This document shows, in pieces, positions 54,640-64,000 of a stretch of 64,000 bases of DNA. Where the stretch lies: the NCBI GenBank assembly GCA_032622095.1, contig CP136061.1:45451797-45515796 (forward strand), in the 5' to 3' direction. Every line of letters begins with the position of its first letter. Position 1 is the first letter of the stretch. The position numbers were made by a program, and so were the translations under genes. Below the pieces are notes generated by a model, which saw only the letters and a list, made by a program, of their open reading frames with translations, did not search any database and was not told the origin of the DNA. The stretch is from Siphonodentalium dalli (taxonomy: Eukaryota; Mollusca; Scaphopoda; Gadilida; Siphonodentaliidae).

Positions 54640-55800
54640 GGATGGATTATCATTGGTGGGTGTGTAGGCAGTATCTGTGTGATGATAGATGGCGTGCATG
54701 CGTATACAGTGAGTTGCTGAATTGTCATGTGTGAGGTTTATATGCATGGAATGTATGAGTGGTCGTTGGTGCTGGTATTGATATATTGGGAAGGGCTGAA
54801 TATATGATGTGTATATGTATACCTGGATTGAATCTATGGTCATGGTGGGATGTATAAATTATGTATTTATCGAGTGGTTATGTGACTATGGAGGTGCCGA
54901 ATATGTATACAGGTAGTGACTGTATGGTCAATGGTGAGGTGAATAGGTATACAGGGAGTGACTTTATGATCCTGAATGTAGTGAATATGTATACAGAGAG
55001 TGACGATATGGTCATATGTCAGATATAGGAGTATACCTGGTGTGAATGCATGGTGACTCGTGACTGTGTGGTCATTTGTTGTGTGTACGGTATAACCAAG
55101 TATGGCTGTATTGTCATGGGTCAGATGTACGTGTATAAAGTGGGTGACTATATTGTCATTTTTGTGGTGTTTCTGTGGGGTAATATGTGGGTTGTACATG
55201 TGAAACCTTGGGTGTCTATCGCTTTCCAAAATAGCTCAAGGATATGTTAATCAATAGAGAGGTAATGTCAGAGTTCTCCATCTTGATGGTCTCTATGTAC
55301 AATGGAGGAAAGCGATAGCCACCCATTACCACACAGTAACTCCATATATACATAATCACCACACAAATGACAATATAGTCACCCACCGTATACACGTACA
55401 TCTGGCCCATGACCATACAGCCGCACTTGGTTATACCCGTACACACCACAATTTGTCCACAAATGACCATACAGCCACGAGTTACAATACATGAACACAG
55501 GGTATGATCCTACACACGACCTATAACCATATAATCACTCCTTGTATACATATTCATCACGTTCATGAACATAAATCAATCCCTGTATACCCATTCACCT
55601 CACCATTGGCCATACGGTCACCCCCCTATATACCTACTATACACACCCATGGCCAAATAGACAGTCAAGATATACATAAATACCACAACAATGACCATAG
55701 GGTCACTCCAGGTATACATATCCACCTCACCAATGGTGATATAGCCACTTGCTTTGTGCACATACCCTCAGCCCTTTGTCTCCAATATGTATACTGTGTG
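54640..55800. repeat. Palindromic minisatellite
   Basis: The left arm (54640-55227) has degenerate units such as GTATACAGGGAGTGACTTTA, TGGTCAATGGTGAGGTGAAT. The right arm (55307-55800) is the complement (TATACC..., CACCTCACCAATGG, TGACCATA). The arms meet at CTATCGCTTTCC (55216-55227) and GGAAAGCGATAG (55307-55318) around a 79-bp loop. Period about 55-60 bp and strongly diverged. The ORFs on both strands (HTHDN-like repeats) are by-products. Confidence 0.75.
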
Positions 55801-57440
55801 ATTTGGCCTACCCCTAAACTGACTGCCAAATTTGTGCTCCGTTGACAACAAAAAGGGCTGAAATCCATAAACGTACCTTAGTATAATCGACAAAATGGAT
55901 TCATTTGAATTAAAAAATGTTTTCAGCTGAAAGTTCAACTAGTTTTATCAATTAATCCTAACCTGTTTATTTTTTATTTTTTTTAAATCAAGAAAAATGC
56001 CCAAAAAAATTACATTTTCGAAAATAAGAGGATTTCAATAAGCCATAGGCCATAACGAAAATATTTTACATGCAATAACCAACATTTCTTTCAATATAGT
56101 TACACTAACATATTAAATATGTTGTGAAAACATCAAGATGAATTGAGATAAATTTACTGAGTTACAAGACCTCAAAAATGGCATTTCGTCACGCGACCCC
56201 ATGTCACAAAGCCAAATTTGACTAAGTCCATGTTATGGAACGCACATTTCATCGGCATATTTTTTCTCATTCTTTGACATAAATGTATGAAAATTTGATT
56301 TATGTGCTCTAACCAGTAGGTTGACCACTTAGTTAGTGAAAAAACACAAAATTATTATGTATTTTAACAAATAATTGATCCTAAAATCTGCTTTTTAGCT
56401 TATTTTGAAAATACGCCGAAAATGGGGGATCCGAAATCTGAAAAACGACCATTTTTTTATACAGAAATGTCCATAACTCGAAAAATATAACGAATCTTAA
56501 AATGGTTTACGGTTCTGTGACCAGCATGGTAAGATCTACAAAATAGGCTCAAATTTGAAAAGATTAGACCAATTTGAAATTTTCATGAACATCTCTACCC
56601 TAAGCAATGTGACAAATTCGCAAATATTTTGGGTCATTAATTCTATTTTTTTTTGAAAACGGACACCTAAATCAAGTCCAACAGGTGAGATTTTGATCAG
56701 AACATATCTTACTATCATATTAAGCAATACAACCTTTGCCCCCCTTGGGGTGCAGCCAAAATTTTATTTATGCATTTTCACAGTTCTATCTCATGGACTA
56801 TATTTTCTAATTTTGAGCACGACAATAATTGCCGTTTAGTCGGACCCGAAACTACCGATCCAAGGTCACTCACGTGCGTTCAAAATAGAAACTGGAATAT
56901 CCAATGTTGAGAAACCATGTTATAAACATTTGATGATATTGAGTAACAAATGTGTATTTATTGATATATTAGGATGTTTTTCTTCCAAATTTCGTTGAAA
57001 ACATGGTAAGTGACATCTCTCTTTCACATAGGCACCATTTAATTGCAAACAATATTTCTCATTTCTAATTACGCATCATAATTAACACAGACCAAGGAGG
57101 CCACCTCCGGTAGTGTATACCAAACACCGTACACATGTCCCAAACATACTTACCATCGATAGTGTCTTTGTGGCGCGATTATGTATACAACCGAGCTTTG
57201 ACTACGCAGTAGCTGACACCACCTCGAACAAGTGAACAAAACAGGAGGTTTGCGTCAGACCTGTGTTCATAACCGACGTTCTTCTGAACCAAGTTAAAGA
57301 GTAATAAAATATCTTTCTACTTATGTATATATGAGTCATTTATGTGACACATATTATTTTTGTGTGTTTTAAACCAGTTTGTGGACTTAAAAAAAATGCC
57401 TGGCCAAGTTGGATACTTTTCATTATTATAGGATTAAGTA
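55801..57440. other. No gene seen
   Basis: AT-rich sequence with frequent CAAAATTTG/AAATTTTGA words. No ORF with domains. A vertebrate-style CpG-rich promoter is not visible. Confidence 0.5.
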
Positions 57441-57779
57441 TTGTTGGGGTGGGGTAAATTTTCAACGTCATTAAGGTTGACACATAAAGACAATCAAACC
57501 AAACTTTGTATCGAAAACCTCATACATATTCGGAGCCCTAAAGTTGTGCAGATTCACGCGAGATTCAGAACAGCAAATCATGTACTTCCGGTAGAACGCG
57601 GTCGTTGGAACAAACCCCCGTATAATCAACGTACACGTGAATTATGCACCCGTAACGTGATTGGTGATGAATACCACACGCTTGCTCGTTCGTTCCATAA
57701 GCTGTCCATACCATTGCGTATACACAAAACGATACCACTCGCGCGCTACGTCTCCTGTCATACCCCATTAACATCATAA
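57441..57779 (+). pseudogene. LINE reverse transcriptase C-terminal fragment
   Basis: One frame contains KFSTSLRLT, then FRTANHVLPVERGRW, then REL-C-TRNVIGDEYHTLA and ARY. R.ANH.LPVE.GR followed by C..(C)...IGDEYH.L is the C-terminal zinc region of a common invertebrate LINE type. The paired cysteines are partly lost (C-T-R-N in place of C-x-x-C), so it is decayed. It differs from the LINE family at 47.4 and 62.5 kb. Upstream reverse transcriptase motifs were not found. Confidence 0.65.
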
Positions 57780-59633
57780 AAGCATTATTAAAGAATAACG
57801 TTATTCGTTCTATATTTAGACGATACAGACCCTAAGTACTTCTGTTCAATATGTGACACTTAATGGCTAAGATACTGCGCGTTTGTTGTCTTACCAACAA
57901 ATCAACAGAACCAACATTCGAACATTGAACAACAAACAATTACAATGTAGGCGCGAGTTGAGCATACGGTCGAATTATCAGGTTGCCAGTTGGTTGCTTA
58001 ATTACACTATGCAAGCGCGACTGTCTTATAACCACTACACGACATTCTTCCAGGGAGATCGGCGGGGCGAACAAAATAAAACTAAGATCGATGAAAATGC
58101 TGTATGTAGAACTAATTTCGTCACTGTTACTTCGTTTTGTCACGCATAGATTGATACAAATAATATTTTAGTTGCAGAATGTTCTGCTATTTAGCTGAAT
58201 ATAGTAAGTGAGCCCCCCCCCCCCCACCCCAATACAATTTATGTGGCGGCCTATACACGCACCCAACTACTTTTGTAAAATATATTCAGCATGCGACTGG
58301 AAGTTTGAAGTCTAACACCATCAGTTGAATATTTCGCATCGAAAATAGGCTGAAATGGTTTCATATTTTAATTCTCAACCACTATTTATAGTGTGAAATT
58401 ATTTATGACTAAATTGACATCAGTTGGAAATTCCTAACCTTATGGTTGTGCCCGTCAGCGATTAGAAATGTCCAACATGTGGGTAGATGGTGCAAATATA
58501 ATTTCCCAAGTTGGGAATTTATTCAGGTTCAAAGGAGGTGCAATTATAAATTCCAATTATTACACCCCAATGGAGACATTCTAGACGCGTCCCTGGATTT
58601 ACGTTCTGGGGATTCGCTATATATAGCAGTCGGCACGGTCTCAACCCCCCTCGCGGATATAACCGTTTACATGACGGTGCTAGCTACGTATCTAACTTAC
58701 AGGTCGGATTCGTCATCTCCAGTTTAAATTTCCGAGTTTAAACGCGGTTTAAACCTACATTCGTGGTCCAGCCAAACCGGACTAAGGGTGCGTTTTTGAC
58801 GTTAATTTGCCAGCTAATTGACAACTCGATTTGGTGATATGATCATACAGTCAAACAACACTCTTACCTATCGGACCAAAAGACAGGCCGATATAATGGT
58901 GATTGACACGCCATAATTATCGCGAACGCGTACACGCCCATTTGATTTATTCATGGAGAAAGAAGCATTGCTCATGGACCATTAATCCGATCTCATTCTG
59001 GGTTTAAATCAATCTGACAAAGTTCATCCCTTTGTTTGTGATAGATTTTATGCAAGATGCTTTACCGTAAAGACAAAATTTGGTGTATTTACATGTCTAT
59101 TTGTATATATTAAAGGGTATATGAGCTGTTTATCTGTATATGTCCGTTTGTCTGTTCGCATATTTTCTCCAATACCCCTGGACCGATTTCAACCAAATTA
59201 GGTGCGGTGACTCGGGGCACTTAGGCGGATGGTATAACGGCGTTAGGTTTTCAAAACTGTGATTTAAAAATAAGAAAAAAATTATTTATAAAACAAAAAG
59301 AAGGAAAACATCGGTGTTAAATTGAGTAAGGAGTTGATCTAACAAGAAACACAATTAAAAATGTTTAAATTTTGTTTTTAAATTAAAATGTTCAAATGAT
59401 CAAAATGTGCGCAAAGGTGTCGCAGGTTCTACATCAAAATAAGTTATCAAATTTGACCCATGCAGCAATAACATTTTAAGATTGCAAACTATGTGTATAG
59501 CAAATAATAATCTGGTCACGCAGTAGCATCGTTTTGGTGTCAGCATTAAAACACCGAACAGTTCAACCCTTCAACTGAATTCGTAGAAAACACCAGTATG
59601 TGTGATTGCCACAAGCCAAAAAAAAAAAAAACA
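57780..59633. other. No gene; one MITE end at 58705
   Basis: GGATTCGTCATCTCCAGTTTA at 58707 matches the end of the MITE at 60036-60265, but no second end was found, so it is a solo or truncated copy. TCAGTTGGAAATTCC words (about 58418) recall the repeats at 45-46 kb. A C/G tract lies at 58206-58220. No gene. Confidence 0.5.
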
Positions 59634-60020
59634 CAAGATAGTTGTAAAATCATATTGAATGAACATGTCCATATCTGAGCAAAGCTCGCGTGGGAATGAA
59701 TCAACTGTCGACAGTCGCCACTTAGACACGCCCTCACTCGAGATTATTTACACCTCCACTCTTTTACTGATTGTTTGCCAAAAAAGCCACAATATATTTT
59801 CTGTTTAAACATATTTTATTTGTTCATAAAGTGATTTATGACAAAAGGGATTGGAGGAAAAGTGCTATAATACCTTCCTCTCCCTTTTCAACAAGATAGT
59901 TGTTAAACTAATATTGAAGGAACAGCAGTCGGCAGTCGACAGTCGCCAGTTAGACATGCATACACTCGAGATTATTTACAGCTCCACCCTTACATCGTAT
60001 TGTTTGACAATTTTCAACCG
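59634..60020. repeat. Two copies of a ~256-bp-spaced repeat
   Basis: AAGATAGTTGTAAAATCATA (59634) parallels AAGATAGTTGTTAAACTAAT (about 59893). GTCGACAGTCGCCACTTAGA (about 59706) parallels GTCGACAGTCGCCAGTTAGA (about 59936). Both are followed by CACTCGAGATTATTTACA. Diverged direct duplication, non-coding. Confidence 0.65.
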
Positions 60021-60035
60021 CGATCGGGCAAACAC

Positions 60036-60265
60036 GGATTCGTCATCTCAGGTTTAGCCTCGGTAAAACTGGTTTAGCTTGACAGTAAATTTTATGGTTT
60101 AGTTGGTGGCTTAAGCTTATAAAACGCAACAAAAGTATCGAAATTGACAAAAACTTATCCCCAGACACTTCGGTGTCGGGTTTAAACCCCGGATTTAACT
60201 GTCAAACGGCGGTTTACATCTAGAGGTTTGCGTAGACCTGGTTTAAACCTGAGGTGACGAATCTG
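60036..60265. mobile_element. MITE with GGATTCGTCATCTCAGGTTTA ends
   Basis: The 20-bp left end GATTCGTCATCTCAGGTTTA (60037) is mirrored by TAAACCTGAGGTGACGAATC (60244-60263). Internal GTTTAAACC / GGTTTAAAC words form further palindromes. 230 bp, non-coding. No target duplication recognised. Confidence 0.65.
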
Positions 60266-61879
60266 GCCACAATGTTGTAAATCGTTTAGCATTTGACCAA
60301 TTATGGATACAAAACACTAAGTTTAGATTATGTTGTAGCAGAAGAACACATATTGCAGCAGCGGTGAGATCCACATCCCGAAGAAAGAGGACCCTCCCAG
60401 ATGCATGGGTATGTTTATCAATATACATGTAAGGTCAGATGTACTAGATATGTATCATTGTTTTTTATATTGCAATGGGAAATGGATTGACTTAAGATCG
60501 CGAAAAAAATATAATCTGTCAGTGAAATGAGGTGTGTTGTCAGTTCCCGTTGATATAGAGGTATGTTGAGCGGCTGACAAACTTGCCCCATACTGGTACT
60601 CGATTCATGTTTCCAGCTTCATGTCCCTCCGCGTGTTCACTATTGCGCTCTTAGCACAACTAGAACCAATGGCAACATACGACGGCTTAATTCGTATAAT
60701 GTTAATATTTTTATTCGGGTTATCCGCCAGGTTTATAACGAGCTATTATATTATATCTCAGTGACTACCAAACGTTGTTTATCGGTGTATATTAAGCAGT
60801 CTAAATTAACAATTTCGACCCAACCTGTTCAAATGGAGATTTATTATGGGATTAGGATGTTAAACACATTTTTATAGCTGTTCGTATTCTGGAAGATCGG
60901 TTCAGTCAGCCCGCGTGTAATGGACACATGATCATGAGCGGTCTTACACGCAGCTTGAGGAGTATTTACTGTTATCCTTGGTTTATACGGGCCGCTATCT
61001 ATACACGCCAGTATGCTTGAAATACCACAACTCAACTAAGGAAACTCACTGGACTGAAATTAGCAGAATCCTTCAGGTCCACACGAAGATGTCGAAGAAA
61101 ATGTTGGCACATGGGACGTATCTATGGGTCTTTTATTTTCAAATATTTATTTAACGTTAAATTTGTTCAATTCAGGTTATACAATTCTAATTCCAGGGGT
61201 TGCAAATGGAACTTTCAAATCAAATAATTTTTTGGTGATAACCAATCGCAAAGTCGCTTTGAAAATTGATCAACCAAATAAAAGGAAGGTGTTATAAGTT
61301 ACTAACTAATATAACACCTATAATTATGAAATACCTGAAACATAATACAATGCAAAAGACATAATAAAACTCAACATTTTAAGTTTGTTAAATTATGTTT
61401 TGTATTGTCAGTCTCATATACATGTAGAATCCAGCAAAATTTAGATTGATTTTGCGAATTTATTCGCATACATTTTACTTTTTATATTTTCTATTTTATC
61501 CTTATTTATCAAATTGTGGATTGTAAATTCCAAACGACATCCACTTTTTGACAAACATATGTCTGACACAAAACGAAACAAAACAAAACAACTATATACA
61601 TACGATCTAAAGAATAATAAGCATGATTTGAAAGCACACAAATCGCACAACATCTATAAATCACAAGCGGACAACGTAAATTGAAATAACAAAAGTATAA
61701 GAACAAAAGAACGTTATACTATAATTTTGACACATTATAAGCTCATATCGTATTAGCTATAATTATGACGACAGTGGGCGCTGAGATTGTCAGATGATCG
61801 CATAATACATACAGGTGTCAGTCTTGTAATGCTTCCGTATATGCAATTCCGGCAGTGTATCATATTATTCATGTTCCAG
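60266..61879. other. No gene seen; intron before the EGF exons
   Basis: AT-rich DNA. The minus ORFs have no domains. The polypyrimidine/AG acceptor at its end (TTCATGTTCCAG, 61879) belongs to the first EGF exon. Confidence 0.5.
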
Positions 61880-61993
61880 AAACAAATGAATGTCTGTCGA
61901 ATCCATGCCAGAACGGAGCGAGCTGCGTTGATGGAATCAATGGATATAACTGCACATGCGTCGCTGGATATAACGGAACACATTGCGAGAATG
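61880..61993 (+). CDS. Calcium-binding EGF-like exon 1
   Basis: 114 bp, phase 1 on both sides, between TGTTCCAG and G|GTTAGT. It encodes [E][36 protein letters not shown] and N. All six EGF cysteines are present. TNEC gives the calcium-binding start and [10 protein letters not shown] fits the Asp/Asn hydroxylation consensus C-x-[DN]-x4-[FY]-x-C. NCT and NGT are possible N-glycosylation sites. Such modules stack in extracellular or receptor proteins of the Notch/fibropellin kind. One-module-per-exon with symmetrical phase allows array growth by duplication. Confidence 0.9.
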
Positions 61994-62203
61994 GTTAGTC
62001 ATTACCAAGTTAATTATTACAAAATAGATATCAATAATTTTATTCCAATAAGAAATAATTAATTTGGAGCATAATTCCATTGTATCTATACATGTACACG
62101 TCCTGGTATTAGTATACATTGAATTTTCATAATGACAAGGACATGTCTTCTAACCATCACGTATATGTATGTCTGGAAGTATATTATACAATTAACGTTC
62201 CAG

Positions 62204-62317
62204 AAACAAACGAATGTCTGTCGAATCCATGCCAGAACGGAGCGAGCTGCGTTGATGGAATCAATGGATATAACTGCACATGCGTCGCTGGATATAACGG
62301 AACACATTGTGAGAATG
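62204..62317 (+). CDS. Calcium-binding EGF-like exon 2
   Basis: Same length, phase and splice borders as exon 1 and encodes the identical peptide. Only two synonymous changes separate them (AAT/AAC and TGC/TGT). The intron before it (61994-62203) is nearly identical to the sequence after it, so exon plus intron were duplicated together as a 324-bp unit. Confidence 0.9.
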
Positions 62318-62469
62318 GTTAGTCATTACCAAGTTAATTATTACAAAATAGATATCAATAATTTCATTCCAATAAGAAATAATTAATTTGGAGCATAATT
62401 CCATTGTATCTATATATGTACACGTCCTGGTATTAGCATACATTGCATTTCCATAATGACAAGGAGATG

Positions 62470-62512
62470 TCTTCTAACCATCACGTATATGTATGTCTGG
62501 AAGTATATTATA
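62470..62512. repeat. 43-bp direct repeat, left copy (LINE target duplication)
   Basis: Starts TCTTCTAACCATCACGTATA and ends AAGTATATTATA. Identical to 63851-63893. It is part of the EGF intron unit. Confidence 0.9.
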
Positions 62513-62799
62513 TATATTTCTTTAATTCCTCCATTAACGAAGAGCTCACAGAGATATACATGTAACATATACACAGTTCAACAGAGAAAGAAAAGCACAA
62601 ATCATACAAGACGGAGCATAATGATACAGTCATATATGAAATACAGAGTATTAAGACAACGCATCGCACTTGTTATGTACAATATGTATATGATAACTAA
62701 ATCGTACACCCAATCAAACAATCAATCAAACACGTACAGCTTATTCGCAGCACTCAGGCAGGTATCTGCGGATCCGCTACAACTCATATACACATAACG

Positions 62800-63115
62800 A
62801 CATTCACCTTTCTCCCTCTCATTCTCTCTCTCACTCTATCTTTCTTCTTCTGTTTCTCGCCCTCTCTCTCTCCCTTCTGTCTCGTACTCCCCTGTCTCTC
62901 TCTTTTTTTCTCTCCGCTACATCTTTCTCTCACACACGCGCGCACCCTCAGGCTCGCACACGCACACACACAAACACCCCCTCTCTCTCTCACACACACA
63001 CACCCTCGCACACGCACACACACCCTCACAGACACACACTCACTCTCATACACACACACACCCTCACATACATCCAACACACACGCGCACGCGCACACAA
63101 CACCCCCGTAACAGT
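62800..63115. repeat. CT- then CA-rich microsatellite
   Basis: Imperfect CTCTCT changing to CACACA with GCGC interruptions, inside the LINE 3' region. The minus ORF across it (valine/cysteine/arginine-rich) is an artefact. Copy 1 has a weaker CA-rich tract in the same relative position. Confidence 0.8.
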
Positions 63116-63249
63116 TCACGCTCTTTTACATAGTTATAGGCTTGCTTGAGAACCCGCTCTCCATCGTCGCCATTCGACGCATAAGTTTACCTATTTTGGT
63201 GAGCGACTTCGACCTCATAAACGTTCTGTACAGGGTTCAACGCCAAATC

Positions 63250-63850
63250 ATGCAACATTGCCGAAGCGTGCATGTGTGTTATGCGAAGGCCAAAGTGCTA
63301 GCTGCTGGCTATAACTGGAGCTTGGCCATATAAAATATCCTGTCAAAGATTTTATACCATCGTATGCCTTCCAAAGTAAATGTGTGTGGTGCACCATGAA
63401 AGAAACGAAACACATGGGCTCGTCGATGAATGAATAAAGTTCGCCAGGTAATTTTGTTAGATGAAGAAGTACTAGTTCATCATCATCGATTTCATCTGTC
63501 CAGAGGTAAAACAATAAGCCAAATTTGTCAATTTGCTGGTACCACATACAATTTCGAAGGATGCGTAATGTACGGTGATTACAGTAAATTAGAGCATGCT
63601 TAATTACATCATGATGAGTAATATTACATAACACGCAGACAGTAGGTTCACATGCATGTACAGCTGTGGCAGCTACCAATTGTGCAACTGTGAAGAAGGT
63701 ACCCTTTCTATCTGGGTAAATGCGACAGCATTGCCACAAAAGGGACATTTGCAGACAACTATGTATTTGCCCGAAACGAAGAAGGAATGGGTCATTATCA
63801 ATTTTGCGCTTCCAGTCGAGTTCACGTTTGTTATTATTAACTTCAGACAT
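63250..63850 (-). pseudogene. LINE C-terminal fragment, copy 2
   Basis: One open frame reads [20 protein letters not shown], then [20 protein letters not shown], then [20 protein letters not shown] and DVIKHALIYCNH. It parallels copy 1 (HLWRSCRLYSEKKVAFYTVA, CAICNQ, HAIIHC). C-x-x-C...H-x4-C is the terminal zinc motif. The first ATG in this frame (63865) is outside the element, so there is no start: it is a 5'-truncated, non-functional piece. Confidence 0.85.
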
Positions 63851-63893
63851 TCTTCTAACCATCACGTATATGTATGTCTGGAAGTATATTATA
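63851..63893. repeat. 43-bp direct repeat, right copy (LINE target duplication)
   Basis: Identical to 62470-62512 and continuing into the normal intron end, ACAATTAAAGTTCCAG, before the third EGF exon. Confidence 0.9.
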
Positions 63894-63908
63894 CAATTAA
63901 AGTTCCAG

Positions 63909-64000
63909 ATACAAATGAATGTCTGTCGAATCCATGCCAGAACGGAGCGAGCTGCGTCGATGAGATAAACGGATATAACTGCACATGCGTCTCTGGATAT
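63909..64000 (+). CDS. Calcium-binding EGF-like exon 3, cut by the window end
   Basis: Begins after AGTTCCAG at 63908, phase 1. It encodes [D][30 protein letters not shown] up to the last base. It differs from exons 1 and 2 in D for E, DE for DG and S for A. The remaining cysteine and donor lie beyond the window. Confidence 0.9.

Larger units (their letters stand above)
62513..63850 (-). mobile_element. 5'-truncated LINE, copy 2 of the family at 47440
   Basis: 1338 bp on the minus strand between identical 43-bp repeats, inside an EGF intron. The 5' end is truncated within the C-terminal part of the reverse transcriptase ORF. The 3' end (62513-62545) resembles copy 1. The 3' untranslated region contains a CT/CA-rich microsatellite at 62800-63115. 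Without the insertion and one repeat, the third EGF exon would start 324 bp after the second, exactly the array period. Confidence 0.9.

Noticed and set aside
54586-55845. ORFs on both strands with HTHDN / HIHLTHDN repeats
   Set aside because: They mirror each other across the palindromic minisatellite and have no domain.
62784-63119. 111-codon minus ORF rich in Val/Cys/Arg
   Set aside because: Translation of a GT/GA microsatellite in a LINE 3' region.

Overview
The window reads as metazoan nuclear DNA, AT-rich and with very little coding sequence. The host-type coding pieces are single exons with GT/AG borders for extracellular modules: two C-type-lectin-like exons, a signal peptide plus PAN/apple-like exon, and three calcium-binding EGF exons. 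No bacterial gene organisation, rRNA, tRNA or CRISPR is visible. The domain set and the transposon types (Crypton-like tyrosine recombinase, hAT, piggyBac-like and Tc1/mariner-like MITEs, CR1/Jockey-like LINEs) suggest a marine invertebrate such as a lancelet or a lophotrochozoan. The species cannot be fixed from the sequence.

Layout. 1-13 kb: MITEs, a 4.5-kb diverged long inverted repeat (3571-8081) with a tandem core, the N-terminal part of a transposon-type SAP protein on the minus strand (8159-8656), a 1.9-kb element with terminal inverted repeats around a dimeric minisatellite (8838-10772), and a 774-bp hAT relic with an 8-bp target duplication and a transposase tail. 13.2-21.1 kb: two lectin-like exons separated by 7.4 kb that holds a 37-bp minisatellite, a 46-copy 38-bp minisatellite and a foldback element. 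21-22.6 kb: a small basic-tailed minus-strand ORF and two tandem arrays. 22.9-35.8 kb: two tandem copies (A, B) of a 6.3-kb composite unit. Each has a Crypton/DUF3504-type tyrosine recombinase pseudogene, nested MITEs, a promoter-like block, a second basic/acidic ORF and a terminal hairpin. 36.5-42.1 kb: a 5.55-kb palindromic satellite element with target-site duplications; its uninterrupted target is visible inside units A and B. 42-46.5 kb: nested MITEs and G-rich repeats.

46.8-64 kb: a PAN exon whose following intron holds a 5'-truncated LINE flanked by 212-bp direct repeats; piggyBac-like and other MITEs; a palindromic minisatellite; a LINE C-terminal fragment; and an EGF exon/intron array of 324-bp period. 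That array is interrupted by a second copy of the same LINE family, flanked by 43-bp direct repeats. Removing the LINE plus one 43-bp repeat restores the 324-bp period exactly.

The strongest observations are: (1) a LINE family that seems to make unusually long target-site duplications; (2) satellites carried inside mobile inverted-repeat elements, a design seen several times here; (3) the duplicated Crypton-like composite unit, whose two genes share the same frame breaks in both copies. All homology statements are from motif recognition by eye.
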